Both the position numbers and the translations under genes were made by a program. Shown in pieces: positions 8,704 to 18,128 of a stretch of DNA of 64,000 nucleotides (positions are counted from its first letter, which is position 1; each line of letters opens with the position of its first letter). The notes below the pieces were generated by a model, which made no database searches, was not told the origin of the DNA, and was given only the letters and a program-made list of their open reading frames with translations. The DNA is from Pseudochrobactrum saccharolyticum (GTDB lineage Bacteria; Pseudomonadota; Alphaproteobacteria; Rhizobiales; Rhizobiaceae), in the NCBI RefSeq assembly GCF_008801715.1, contig NZ_VZPG01000001.1, positions 434,001-498,000 on the forward strand, read 5' to 3'.

Positions 8704-10307
8704 TATTTTTTCACCTCTGGCTTCGCATCTGTCTTCTTGTTCAGATCATTGCCTGCCGGCTTATCACCGGCAGCACCGGTTTGCGCCTTATCGGCTGCGG
8801 TTGGTTTTGCACTCTGTTCAGGCTTTGCGGCTTCTTCTGCCGTTTCCGGTGGCAGCAGATAACCGGTCACAGCAATTGACGGTTTTAGATAGCGCTCTGC
8901 CACATCGCGGATCTGCTCCGGCTTAACGGTGCGGATTTTATCCGACCAGCCCTGCACATCCTCAACAGTCTGGCCGACAGCCAGTGAGGAACCATAAATC
9001 CGCGCCATACCGGTCTGGCTGTCACGGGCAAAAATTTCCGACTTCAGAAAACGATTGCGTGCCTGATTAAGCTCTGTTTCCGTCACACCGTCTTTAATCA
9101 GACGCTCGACTTCGACATTGATTGTAGCCTGCACCTGCTCAAGCGTGGCATCGCCGCGCGGCGCGCCATAGAGCATGAATGTACCGTCATCCAGCGCGTC
9201 ACCGGCATAATAAGCACCGGCACTGGCAGCAATGCCCTGCTCAACAATCAGCTTCTGATAGAGACGGCTGCGCATACCACCGCCGAGAATTTCTCCCAGC
9301 AGATCAAGTGCTTCAGCGTCGCCTTCACGTTCCTTAGCCTTGGCGTTTACGTAAGACGGCACCACCCATGTGGAATTGAAAGACGGCTGGTTCACACGGG
9401 CATCGCGCAGTGTCACGGTGCGGGCTGTGTGCTTCACAGGTTCCTGCGGGCGGATACGCGGTGCAACTTCAAAGCGCTTCGGCAATTTGCCATAAGTGCT
9501 GAGCGCCAGATCACGGACGCGCTCCGGCGTCACATCACCGGCCACAACGAGAATGGCATTATTCGGCGTATAATAACGCTCGTAAAAACCGATGGCATCC
9601 TCAAGGCTGAGCTTTTCCATTTCCTGCTGCCAGCCGATAATCGGGCGGCGGTAAGGATGATTAAAGAAAGAAGCGGCACTCACCTCTTCGCTCAGCATTG
9701 CGCCCGGATTACTGTCCACACGCATGCGGCGCTCTTCGAGAATAACATCGCGTTCCGGTACAATCACATCTTCGGTCAGAACCAGATTGGCCATACGGTC
9801 TGACTCGTATTTCATCACCATTTCCAGCGCATCCGGTGCAACCTGCTGGTAATAGCCGGTATAATCGGACGAGGTGAAAGCGTTTTCCTGACCGCCAATC
9901 GCTGCAACTTTTGCAGAGAATTCACCGGCAGGAACATTCTTCGTACCCTTGAACATCAGATGTTCAAGAAAATGGGCAATACCGGATACACCTTCCTGCT
10001 CATCAGCGGCACCCACGCGATACCAGACCATCTGCGTGACAACCGGTGCGCGGTGATCGGGAATCACCACAACATCCATGCCATTGGTCAGCTTAAAACT
10101 GCTGACGCCTTTCTGGGTCTTGATTTCAGGCAGCGCGGCCGGCTGATTATCATTGGCCGGATTGGTCTGGGTGGTCGCAGCGGGGGCAACCTGCGCCTCG
10201 GCGGGCTTGGCAGCCTGCGCAAAAGATGCGCCCACAGTCGCAGAACTGACAATCAGCGCCAGCATGGATGTGCTGACCAGTTGCCGGCAAAAGGATAGAT
10301 ATGGCAC
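8703..10307 (-). CDS. M16 family zinc peptidase, catalytic subunit
   Basis: Secreted zinc peptidase. The start is GTG at 10307, supported by AGGAAGGGA about 8 nt upstream. A signal peptide ends near AQA (residues 29-32), followed by a low-complexity Ala/Pro/Asn linker. The catalytic HFLEH (112-116) is complete, with a downstream acidic segment VPERDVILEERRMR providing the third zinc ligand. The second M16 domain contains RSRLYQKLIVEQGIAAS. The C-terminus (about 490-534) is a Lys/Ala/Pro-rich low-complexity tail. The degenerate partner gene follows immediately with overlapping stop/start codons. It resembles the processing-peptidase-like pairs of Rhizobiales; native substrate unknown. Confidence 0.9.
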   Translation of the reverse strand: MPYLSFCRQLVSTSMLALIVSSATVGASFAQAAKPAEAQVAPAATTQTNPANDNQPAALPEIKTQKGVSSFKLTNGMDVVVIPDHRAPVVTQMVWYRVGAADEQEGVSGIAHFLEHLMFKGTKNVPAGEFSAKVAAIGGQENAFTSSDYTGYYQQVAPDALEMVMKYESDRMANLVLTEDVIVPERDVILEERRMRVDSNPGAMLSEEVSAASFFNHPYRRPIIGWQQEMEKLSLEDAIGFYERYYTPNNAILVVAGDVTPERVRDLALSTYGKLPKRFEVAPRIRPQEPVKHTARTVTLRDARVNQPSFNSTWVVPSYVNAKAKEREGDAEALDLLGEILGGGMRSRLYQKLIVEQGIAASAGAYYAGDALDDGTFMLYGAPRGDATLEQVQATINVEVERLIKDGVTETELNQARNRFLKSEIFARDSQTGMARIYGSSLAVGQTVEDVQGWSDKIRTVKPEQIRDVAERYLKPSIAVTGYLLPPETAEEAAKPEQSAKPTAADKAQTGAAGDKPAGNDLNKKTDAKPEVKK

Positions 10308-10449
10308 GAAAAGTGTCCCTTCCTGTTTTGCAAAACAACCTTAATTAAACGAGATTGCGGCAAATTCGCAACCAGCCATCAAGAATTATGTCATGATGAC
10401 AATAATTTAATAAATATGCTCCCCAAAAGGCAGCACTGTGCTGAAATGC

Positions 10450-10476
10450 AAATTGCCCGCACAGAGCGGGCAATTT
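10450..10476. terminator. Hairpin terminator after rsmD
   Basis: AAATTGCCCGC and GCGGGCAATTT form an 11-bp stem with an ACAGA loop. It lies just past the rsmD stop on the minus strand and near the upstream end of the M16 operon. The T-tract on the minus strand is short (AATTT). Confidence 0.65.
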
Positions 10477-10496
10477 ATTATCTAATGATAAAATTG

Positions 10497-11051
10497 TCAG
10501 GCCAGTTCATAAAGCCTTATCGTGGTGATCCCGTAATTGCGTTCATCGCGCAATATGAAGCGGTCATCCAGCGTGATAACGGCTTCTGACACTTCTTCCA
10601 GTATCAAAAGCGCATCAGGCTTCAGCCATCCGCCTTCAAGTGCAGAGATAAAAGCCTGTTCACCCAAACCTTTACCATAGGGCGGATCGGCAAAAACCAG
10701 ATCAAATTCACCCATTGTACCGGTCGGCCCCAAGGCTGTTGCATTGCGGCGGAACACTTTTGTATTCCCCTGAAGGCCGAACGCCTCCACATTCTGGCGC
10801 AACAGGCCACGCCCTTCTACGGATTCCTCAACGAAAACCGTATAGCGGCAGCCGCGTGACAAGGCTTCAAGACCAAGCGCACCGGTACCGGCAAACAGAT
10901 CCAGCACGCGTGTATTGTCCAGCTTCTCACGAAAACCATGCGTGATAATATTGAACAGACTTTCGCGCGTCCGGTCGCTGGTCGGCCGGATTGCAGAGCT
11001 TTCCGGCGTCACCAGTGCACGTCCGCGGAATTTACCGCCGACAATGCGCAT
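10497..11051 (-). CDS. rsmD: 16S rRNA (guanine966-N2)-methyltransferase
   Basis: SAM-dependent methyltransferase that modifies G966 of 16S rRNA on the assembled 30S subunit. Signatures present are RIVGGKFRGRAL at the N-terminus, IRPTSDRTRESLFNI, the SAM-binding DLFAGTGALGLEALSRG (about 50-66) and the catalytic DPPY in VFADPPYGKGLG. At 184 aa it is a standard full-length member. Its ATG overlaps the stop of the pseudouridine synthase gene (TAATG), giving a two-gene rRNA-modification operon, the arrangement common in Rhizobiales. Confidence 0.93.
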   Translation of the reverse strand: MRIVGGKFRGRALVTPESSAIRPTSDRTRESLFNIITHGFREKLDNTRVLDLFAGTGALGLEALSRGCRYTVFVEESVEGRGLLRQNVEAFGLQGNTKVFRRNATALGPTGTMGEFDLVFADPPYGKGLGEQAFISALEGGWLKPDALLILEEVSEAVITLDDRFILRDERNYGITTIRLYELA

Positions 11052-12988
11052 TAACGTTTATCTCCGCGCGGGCCGGAACGCGGTCCTGCGCCGCGAGGAC
11101 CTGCACCACGAGGGCCGGACGGACGATTACCGGATGGTTTGCCACCCTGCGGTCCTTTGCCGAAAGGCTTGCCGCCGCGACCGCCTTCAGGTTTGCCACG
11201 GAATGGTTTGTCGCCCGACGGACGATCACCAAACGGCTTCTTGTCGCCAAATGACTTCTTGTCAAAATTGCGCTCACCGGAGAAACGACGCTCTTCGCGT
11301 GCCGGACGATCGCCTTCATCAAAAGAACGACGGTTTTCCGAACGGAAGCCTTCGCGCTTGAAACCGTCACGATTGTCTTCATCGCGGCGGAAACCCTGAC
11401 GCTTATAACCGTCTCTGTCTTCTGAACGACCCTGATAACCGCGACCGCCTTCTTCACGCTGCGGACGGTCATCACCGTCACGGCGCGAACGGCGGCGATC
11501 ATCACCCGGAGTCGGCTTGGACGAGGAATTATAGGCCTTGGCACCCGGTGCCATCCATACATTCACACCGCGCGGACGCTGCGGCTGTGAACCAAACTTG
11601 TCATCATCCTTGTCACCACGGCCGCCTTTCGCAAAGCGCGGCTTGTCAAAGCCACCGGAACGCGGTGCAGATGTGCTGAGGCGTGACAGGCCATCTTCAC
11701 GCCAGCTCTTGCCATCGCGATCACGCTGGAAAGGCTTGCGCTCACCATCACGCGGCGCACGGCCTTCTTCACGACGGTCACCATCTTCACGGTCACGACG
11801 GAACGGTTTACGCTCACCGTCCATACGCCCTTCGCCGCGCTTGGCACCGAAGCCGCCCTTGCCGCCACGGCCACCGCCTGCATTGCGGCTGCTGGAAATC
11901 CAATCGGATTTGTAACGGGAACGGCCCTCGCCTTCCTCGTCGCTGCCGCGCTCTTCATAAGCATCAAAACGCGGGCTGCGGGACGGCAATTCGCCCTTAA
12001 CCGCTTCATTCGAGAATTCATTGAGGATCGGCGCATCAAAATCCGCACCGGAATCTTCAACCAGTTTCTCACCGAGCTGTTCACGCAGGGTACGGCCACG
12101 GATTTCACGCACCGCCCCCTCTTCCAGATCGCCCAACTGGAACGGGCCGAAAGAAACACGGATCAGGCGGGAAACGGCCAGACCAAGCGCACCAAGAATA
12201 TTCTTAACTTCGCGGTTTTTGCCTTCGCGCAGACCAATGGACAGCCAGACATTGGCGCCCTGCTCGCGCTCCAGAGTTGCTTCAACCGCGCCGTAGAACA
12301 CGCCGTCAACAGCGATACCGTTCTTCAGCTCATCAAGCTGTGCCTGTGTTACTGTACCGTGGGCGCGCACGCGATAGCGACGCAGCCAGCCGGTTGCAGG
12401 CAGTTCCAGAACGCGGGACAGGCCACCATCATTGGTCAGCAGCAACAGGCCTTCGGTGTTGATATCAAGACGACCAACCGACAAAACGCGCGGCAATTCA
12501 GCAGGCAGTGCATCAAACACTGTCGGGCGACCTTCCGGATCACGGTTGGTTGTCACCAAACCGGCAGGTTTGTGATAGAGCCACAGGCGGGTACGTTCAG
12601 CCTGCTGCAGAACTTTATTATCAACGGTAATACGATCTGTGCGCAGAACATTGACGGCAGGGCTGGTCAGTACTTTACCGTTTACAGCAACACGACCGGC
12701 AGCAATCATGCTTTCCGCTTCACGGCGCGAGGCAATACCCACACGCGCCAGACGTTTGGCGATACGTTCGCCTTCTTCAGCGGCGCTCATATCAAAGCCG
12801 CGGGGCTTATCGCCGCGAGGTTCAAAACCACGAGGTTTGTCGCCGCGCTCACCGAAGCCGCGCGGCTTGTCACCACGGGATTCACCTTCAAAACGACGCG
12901 GACGGTCAGAACCTCTGTCATCGCGCGTACGCTCACGCTTTACAAAAGGACGCTTGCCGCGTTCATTATCATGATCATCACGGGTCAT
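11051..12988 (-). CDS. rluB: RluB/RsuA-family rRNA pseudouridine synthase with long charged extensions
   Basis: Pseudouridine synthase expected to act on 23S rRNA (RluB-like). The central core is typical: an S4 RNA-binding domain (about 74-120, IAKRLARVGIASRREAESMI) and the catalytic Asp in SVGRLDINTEGLLLLTNDG (near 170), then LREGKNREVKNIL and LIRVSFGPFQLG. The core is flanked by low-complexity tails. About 65 N-terminal residues carry three RGDKPRGF-type repeats, and some 330 C-terminal residues are rich in R, G, D, K and F (FRRDRE, KPFGDRPSGDKPF, GPRGAG repeats). Such tails are known in alphaproteobacterial homologues and are probably disordered and RNA-binding (inference). Whether the target is the RluB, RluE or RsuA site cannot be settled from sequence alone. 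Confidence 0.85.
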   Translation of the reverse strand: MTRDDHDNERGKRPFVKRERTRDDRGSDRPRRFEGESRGDKPRGFGERGDKPRGFEPRGDKPRGFDMSAAEEGERIAKRLARVGIASRREAESMIAAGRVAVNGKVLTSPAVNVLRTDRITVDNKVLQQAERTRLWLYHKPAGLVTTNRDPEGRPTVFDALPAELPRVLSVGRLDINTEGLLLLTNDGGLSRVLELPATGWLRRYRVRAHGTVTQAQLDELKNGIAVDGVFYGAVEATLEREQGANVWLSIGLREGKNREVKNILGALGLAVSRLIRVSFGPFQLGDLEEGAVREIRGRTLREQLGEKLVEDSGADFDAPILNEFSNEAVKGELPSRSPRFDAYEERGSDEEGEGRSRYKSDWISSSRNAGGGRGGKGGFGAKRGEGRMDGERKPFRRDREDGDRREEGRAPRDGERKPFQRDRDGKSWREDGLSRLSTSAPRSGGFDKPRFAKGGRGDKDDDKFGSQPQRPRGVNVWMAPGAKAYNSSSKPTPGDDRRRSRRDGDDRPQREEGGRGYQGRSEDRDGYKRQGFRRDEDNRDGFKREGFRSENRRSFDEGDRPAREERRFSGERNFDKKSFGDKKPFGDRPSGDKPFRGKPEGGRGGKPFGKGPQGGKPSGNRPSGPRGAGPRGAGPRSGPRGDKR

Positions 12989-13243
12989 TAGAATATCAGC
13001 CTTTCACCGGTATTTCTGCCCGGCGTCAAAAATCGAAAATCAGGATGCGGAAAGCCCTGCTGCAAAACCGCTGCGCGTTTTCGCCGGACATGCTTTATGC
13101 TAAATCATTCCGATCCGGCAAAATTTAGGATAAAGCTGGCACGATTGCAGCGCAGTTCTTATGCTACACACCTTATTAAAGCTACGCTCTAACAAATCAT
13201 CACCGCGCTTGCGAGTAAAATATCTGAAAGGCTGCCGCACATT

Positions 13244-13813
13244 ATGCAAAAAAACGCAACCGGCGGCAATTCCGGCAAGATGAACAATAAAAATTCACAA
13301 TCCCCTGCGGCAAGTTTGGCTCCTGCAGAGAATTTGGTTTCCGTGACACATCTGGCAAGCGGTCATGCAAAGATATCTCCTATGCAGGCCGCGATGGAAG
13401 AAGCCCGCGCCGCAGAAGCACGGGGCGAAGTACCGATCGGTGCAGTCATCACGCATAAAAACCGGATTATTGCCCGTGCGGGTAACCGCACCCGCGAGAT
13501 CAATGATCCAACCGCCCATGCCGAAATTCTGGCAATCCGCATTGCCTGTGAGGCTCTGGAAAATGAGCGTCTCGGGGATTGCGATCTCTATGTGACGCTG
13601 GAACCTTGCGCCATGTGCGCGGCGGCGATTTCTTTCGCCCGTATCCGCCGCCTTTATTATGCTTCAAGTGATCCGAAGGGCGGCGGTGTGGAATATGGCC
13701 CCCGCTTCTACAGCCAGCCGACCTGCCATCACGCACCGGAAGTTTATTCCGGCATAGGTGAAGCGGAGGCAACCGACATGCTGAAACGCTTCTTTCAGGA
13801 AAAACGCAAATAA
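13244..13813 (+). CDS. tadA: tRNA adenosine(34) deaminase
   Basis: Converts A34 to inosine in tRNA-Arg(ACG), allowing wobble decoding. The cytidine-deaminase fold zinc motif is complete: HAEI (near residue 91, with the catalytic Glu) and PCAMC (near 121). The canonical family start MEEARAAEARGEVPIGAVI begins at about residue 50; the preceding 45-50 residues (Asn/Ser/Gly-rich) are unusual. The true start may therefore be a downstream ATG near 13382, though a GAAAGG-like site precedes 13244. The gene is convergent with a lipoprotein gene and shares a terminator with it. Confidence 0.9.
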   Translation: MQKNATGGNSGKMNNKNSQSPAASLAPAENLVSVTHLASGHAKISPMQAAMEEARAAEARGEVPIGAVITHKNRIIARAGNRTREINDPTAHAEILAIRIACEALENERLGDCDLYVTLEPCAMCAAAISFARIRRLYYASSDPKGGGVEYGPRFYSQPTCHHAPEVYSGIGEAEATDMLKRFFQEKRK

Positions 13814-13848
13814 AAAAGCCGCGTCCTTTGTCAGGACGCGGCTTTTTT
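13814..13848. terminator. Bidirectional Rho-independent terminator after tadA
   Basis: AAAAAGCCGCGTCCT and AGGACGCGGCTTTTT form a 15-bp stem with a short TTGTC loop and a T-run. It is placed between convergent tadA and the lipoprotein gene. Confidence 0.92.
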
Positions 13849-13869
13849 CAAACTTCATTCAAACCCGAA

Positions 13870-14538
13870 TTAAAGACCGAGCTTATCGCGCCAGCTTTTC
13901 GAGCCGGTGGCTTCAGCCTTACGACGACGTTCTTTCTTCGCCTCGTCCTCACCCAGATCACCGACTGCAGCAGTGGCGGCTGGCTGGCGATAGCTGACCG
14001 GCGGCTCACTCAAATATTTACGCTGTGTTGCAGAACCGCCTGCACGGTCAAGCTGCGCCTGCTTCGCGGCTGCAGCAACTGCCGGATCGGCAACAGAATC
14101 ACGTGATGCATAATCTTCACGACGGCTGGCACCGCTTGGCAGAATCTGACGGCGCGGCGTGAAATCGCTCGGGCTGTCAGGTGCAATCGGCGAAACGAAA
14201 TTCGGATTGTCGCGGTTTGCTTCAATCTCTGCACGCAGACGCTTGCGGCGTTCTTCCGGCGATTCCGGCCATGAAGGATCACCGGCACGGGCAACACTTT
14301 CCTGTGGCTGCGGCAGGCTTTCTTTCTGCCCTGCAACAGGCTTCACCAGCTCCGGACGCGGCTTATATTCAATACCGGTTCTCTTTTTCGGACCGATTGT
14401 AGCAATGGATGACATATCATCCAGCAATTGCGTGCTGGCTGACTTGCCTGTTCCATAGGTCGGATCGGACACGCAACCGGCAAGACCCAAACTGGCCAGC
14501 ACTGTTGCGAAAGCGAAAATGCGTCCTTCAATCTTCAT
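13870..14538 (-). CDS. Putative outer-membrane/periplasmic lipoprotein, function unknown
   Basis: I do not recognise a characterised family. The N-terminus is a classic lipoprotein signal: a short positive start (MKIEG), a hydrophobic stretch and the lipobox LGLAGC, with the acylated Cys near residue 22 and VSDP after it. The rest (about 200 aa) is hydrophilic, Pro/Arg/Glu-rich and probably largely disordered. It includes PESPEERRKRLRAEIEAN and a basic C-terminus KSWRDKLGL. The frame also has GTG codons at 14547 and 14544; the ATG at 14538 gives the cleanest signal peptide. The gene ends facing tadA. Confidence 0.7.
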   Translation of the reverse strand: MKIEGRIFAFATVLASLGLAGCVSDPTYGTGKSASTQLLDDMSSIATIGPKKRTGIEYKPRPELVKPVAGQKESLPQPQESVARAGDPSWPESPEERRKRLRAEIEANRDNPNFVSPIAPDSPSDFTPRRQILPSGASRREDYASRDSVADPAVAAAAKQAQLDRAGGSATQRKYLSEPPVSYRQPAATAAVGDLGEDEAKKERRRKAEATGSKSWRDKLGL

Positions 14539-14729
14539 GAGCACCACTTTTATCCGTATTCGGCCAGATTACCCAACCACCGCTACATTAAATTTCATGC
14601 ATTATGGCGTTATCGGTACTTTCCGGCAACTCCAAGGCATGAAAGCAGATTTTCACTGCCGACAAGATATTTCAATGCAGTGCCTTAGCACGGCAGAAAA
14701 TATGCGGCAATCACTGATAACTGCTTGTC

Positions 14730-14828
14730 AGAGCGGTTCCTGTTAAAATTGAATTACCGGAACCGCTCTTTTTCTTTGTTTTACGCATTATCCAACGCAA
14801 ACCGCTTCGCACTTTTGCTGGAAATGCT
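14730..14828. repeat. Dispersed palindromic repeat, copy A
   Basis: AGAGCGGTTCC ... GGAACCGCTCT (14730-14770) forms a stem followed by TTTTTC, then a second conserved block ending with CCGCTTCGCACTTTTGCTGG. The whole of about 100 bp closely matches 46818-46920 (same blocks, scattered substitutions). It looks like a rhizobial RIME- or Bru-RS-type intergenic repeat. Placed downstream of ileS, the palindrome may also terminate transcription. The rest of the 14539-14854 gap shows no gene. Confidence 0.75.
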
Positions 14829-14854
14829 TACCTGTGATCGCCGCAGATTCATAC

Positions 14855-17773
14855 TTATCCCAAACGACCAAGAGCTTTCAGCTCATGCAATGCCACAGCA
14901 TCGCGTGCCGATACATCAGGGAATTCAGAATCACTGCCGACATCATTGGTATAACGCCATGAACGGGCGCATTTTGTACCGTCTGCCTTAGCAGGCACAA
15001 CAGCAACACCCTTCACATCGCTCAACGCGAATGCCTCACCGGCAACCGGCTGATCGCTGATGGTCAGTCCGCTGGTGATGCAGATCTCAGCCATATCCAG
15101 ACCCTGTACCGCTGAGAGCAGCGACGCATCGGTGATATGCACCAGAGGCGCAGCTTCCAGCGACGAGCCGATACGCTTGTCCGCACGTTCCAGTTCCAGA
15201 GCGCCGGTAACAACGCGGCGTACATCGCGCACCTTGTCCCATTTCGCAGCCAGAACCGGATTATTCCATTCAGCAGGAATGTTGCGGAACTGCTCCAGAT
15301 GCACGGAAACCGCATCTTTATAACGGTCAAGCCATGCTTCTTCCGTTGTGAAAGGCAGCATCGGTGCGAGCCATGTCACGATATTATCGAACAGATGGCG
15401 CACGGTCTGCAAAGCAGCTTTGCGGCGCAGGCTCGATGGTGCATCGCAATAAAGCGCATCTTTGCGGATATCGAAATAGAAAGCCGACAACTCGATATTG
15501 GTGAAGTCGATCAGCGCACGGGTGATGCGTTTGAATTCAAATGCATCATAGCCGTTGCGAACAACTTCATCCAGCTCGCTCAGGCGATGCAGCATCAGCT
15601 TTTCAAGCTCCGGCAGATCGGCATAGGCAACTTCTTCGCCTTCATCATGCGCCAATGTACCCAGCATCCAGCGGATAGTGTTACGCAGCTTGCGGTAAGC
15701 GTCGATATTGGTCTGGATGATGCTCTTGCCGAGACGCTGATCATCCCAGTAATCCGAGGTCATCACCCAGAGACGCAGAATATCTGCACCGGAATCCTTG
15801 ATGATTTCCTGCGGGGTTACTGTATTGCCGAGCGATTTCGACATTTTCTTGCCGTGCTCGTCCATGGTGAAACCATGGGTCAGCACTGCATTATAAGGTG
15901 CACGGCCACGGGTTCCGCAGCTTTCAAGCAGCGAGGAATGGAACCAGCCGCGATGCTGATCCGAACCTTCCATATAAAGATCGGCAGGCCATTTCAGATC
16001 AGGGCGGTCTTCCAGCGTGAACGTATGCGTTGAACCGGAGTCAAACCAGACATCGAGAATGTCGGTAACCTGCTCCCAAGCCTCACCGGCGCGGTTGCCG
16101 AGGAAACGCTCACGCGCACCTTCTGCAAACCATGCATCAGCACCTTCCACTTCAAAAGCTGCGAGAATACGTTCATTCACAGCTTCATCAATCAGCACTG
16201 TGCCGTCTTCAGCTGCAAAAACACAGATCGGCACGCCCCATGCGCGCTGGCGTGACAGCACCCAGTCAGGACGGTTTTCGATCATGGCACGCAGGCGGTT
16301 CTGACCGGCAGCCGGCACAAAACGTGTATCATCAATGGCTTTCAGAGCACGGGAACGCAGCGTTGTGCCGTCGCCCAGTTCTTTGTCCATATAGACAAAC
16401 CATTGCGGTGTATTGCGGAAGATGATCGGCTTTTTCGAGCGCCATGAATGCGGATAGGAATGCTTCATGCGGCCACGGGCGAACAGCAGACCACGCGCGA
16501 TCAGTTCTTTGATAACCGCTTCATTGGCATCGCCCTTCTTGCCGTTATCATCGATAACACGGGCAGCACCGCCTTCACGGTCAGGGCCAAAACCCGGTGC
16601 GTCAGCAGTATAGAAACCGGCATCATCCACAGGGAAAGGAATTGCAGGATTGATACCGCGTGCTTCGAGTTCACGCACAGCATCCATCCATGCTTCAAAG
16701 TCTTCACGACCATGGCTTGGTGCAGTGTGAACGAAGCCTGTACCGGCATCATCAGTCACATGCTCACCGGCAACCAGTGGCACAGTAAATTCATAACCGC
16801 CGCCAAAGCCTTTGAGCGGATGGGCTGCGGTCATGCCATGCAGCTGTGCAGTGGAAACATCGCGCAAACGATTAAAAGTCAGCTTGGCTTTTTTGAAGCA
16901 TTCCTCAGCCAGATTATCAGCGAAGATCAGCTTTTCACCGGCTTGCGGGCCAAAGTCATTTTCCGCACCGGTCACTTCATAAAGACCGTAGGAAACCTTT
17001 GGCGAATAGGCGATGGCGCGGTTGCCCGGAATTGTCCATGGTGTCGTCGTCCAGATGACCACATGCGCATCAGCCAGTTCCGGCACGGATGTGACAGGGA
17101 ATTTCACCCAGATCATATCCGACTCAATATCGTGATATTCAACTTCCGCCTCGGCCAGAGCAGTGCGCTCAACAACCGACCACATCACCGGCTTGGAACC
17201 ACGATAGAGCTGGCCGGAGCGGGCGAATTTCAGCAATTCACCGGCAATACGGGCTTCCGCATGGAAATTCATTGTGGTGTATGGCTGTTCAAAATCACCG
17301 GTGATTGCCAGACGTTTGAACTCATCGGTCTGAACCTTGATCCAGCCTTCAGCAAATTCACGGCATTCCTTGCGGAATTCATTAACCGGCACTTCGTCTT
17401 TATTCTTGCCCTGCGCACGGTATTTTTCTTCGATCTTCCATTCGATCGGCAGACCGTGGCAATCCCAACCCGGAACATAGTTCGAGTTATAGCCGCGCAT
17501 CTGGAACGAGCGGGTGATCACATCTTTCAGCGTCTTGTTCAGCGCATGGCCGATATGAATATTACCATTGGCGTATGGAGGGCCGTCATGCAGCACCCAC
17601 AGCGGACGATCTTTGGCATCTTCACGCAGCTTCTTGTAAAGATTCATCTCTTCCCAGCGGGCGACCAGCAACGGCTCACGCTGAGGAAGGCTGGCGCGCA
17701 TCGGAAAGTCGGTCTGCGGCAGGTTAAGCGTTTTGGAATAATCGATTTTTTCAGCAGTCATTATCTTGAGCAT
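14855..17773 (-). CDS. ileS: Isoleucyl-tRNA synthetase
   Basis: Class I synthetase charging tRNA-Ile. The ATP-binding HIGH motif is at about 73-76 ([14 protein letters not shown]) and KMSKS near 640 ([10 protein letters not shown]). The CP1 editing domain lies between them ([17 protein letters not shown]). The C-terminal end, which in E. coli is a zinc ribbon, reads [13 protein letters not shown] ... [15 protein letters not shown]. Only the first Cys remains, so the zinc site appears lost. Length of 972 aa is normal. Two starts are possible: ATG 17773, or ATG 17761 ([10 protein letters not shown]); neither has a convincing ribosome site. Upstream is a 355-bp gap, downstream a repeat/terminator. 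Confidence 0.97.
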   Translation of the reverse strand: MLKIMTAEKIDYSKTLNLPQTDFPMRASLPQREPLLVARWEEMNLYKKLREDAKDRPLWVLHDGPPYANGNIHIGHALNKTLKDVITRSFQMRGYNSNYVPGWDCHGLPIEWKIEEKYRAQGKNKDEVPVNEFRKECREFAEGWIKVQTDEFKRLAITGDFEQPYTTMNFHAEARIAGELLKFARSGQLYRGSKPVMWSVVERTALAEAEVEYHDIESDMIWVKFPVTSVPELADAHVVIWTTTPWTIPGNRAIAYSPKVSYGLYEVTGAENDFGPQAGEKLIFADNLAEECFKKAKLTFNRLRDVSTAQLHGMTAAHPLKGFGGGYEFTVPLVAGEHVTDDAGTGFVHTAPSHGREDFEAWMDAVRELEARGINPAIPFPVDDAGFYTADAPGFGPDREGGAARVIDDNGKKGDANEAVIKELIARGLLFARGRMKHSYPHSWRSKKPIIFRNTPQWFVYMDKELGDGTTLRSRALKAIDDTRFVPAAGQNRLRAMIENRPDWVLSRQRAWGVPICVFAAEDGTVLIDEAVNERILAAFEVEGADAWFAEGARERFLGNRAGEAWEQVTDILDVWFDSGSTHTFTLEDRPDLKWPADLYMEGSDQHRGWFHSSLLESCGTRGRAPYNAVLTHGFTMDEHGKKMSKSLGNTVTPQEIIKDSGADILRLWVMTSDYWDDQRLGKSIIQTNIDAYRKLRNTIRWMLGTLAHDEGEEVAYADLPELEKLMLHRLSELDEVVRNGYDAFEFKRITRALIDFTNIELSAFYFDIRKDALYCDAPSSLRRKAALQTVRHLFDNIVTWLAPMLPFTTEEAWLDRYKDAVSVHLEQFRNIPAEWNNPVLAAKWDKVRDVRRVVTGALELERADKRIGSSLEAAPLVHITDASLLSAVQGLDMAEICITSGLTISDQPVAGEAFALSDVKGVAVVPAKADGTKCARSWRYTNDVGSDSEFPDVSARDAVALHELKALGRLG

Positions 17774-18128
17774 TCAGTTGGACTGCCGGAGCATAATGCA
17801 GGCACTATGCTGCTCTCAGGCAGGCAGTCTTAAGAAAATATATATCCTGAAATTGCGGCAGAGTTCATCATGCCTCAGGATGTCAGCTATTCTTCCCGGA
17901 CCTTTCCCCCTGAACCATCCGGTCAGGCTTAAGAAAAGGCCGGGCCAATAATTCGGCCGGCATAGCGCAGCATTATAAATATCGAGTATTGTCTCATCAT
18001 GGTGATGCTTTTACCAATGCAGGCGCGCAGAATAAAGAGGCAAGACAGATAAACTTTGCCCTTCCGGCAGATTTTCAAAGCAAATAAGCCGTTACTTTTC
18101 TAAAAGCTGACGGTTTTCGCTCAAAACA
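17774..18128. other. Intergenic region upstream of ileS, no gene seen
   Basis: 355 bp between the ileS start and the stop of the MipA-family gene. It probably carries the ileS promoter. No T-box, strong hairpin or short ORF with a ribosome site was found by eye. Confidence 0.35.

Noticed and set aside
16448..17833. A 461-codon plus-strand frame opposite ileS
   Set aside because: It lies fully antisense to a well-supported ileS, lacks motifs and a ribosome site, and is a shadow frame.
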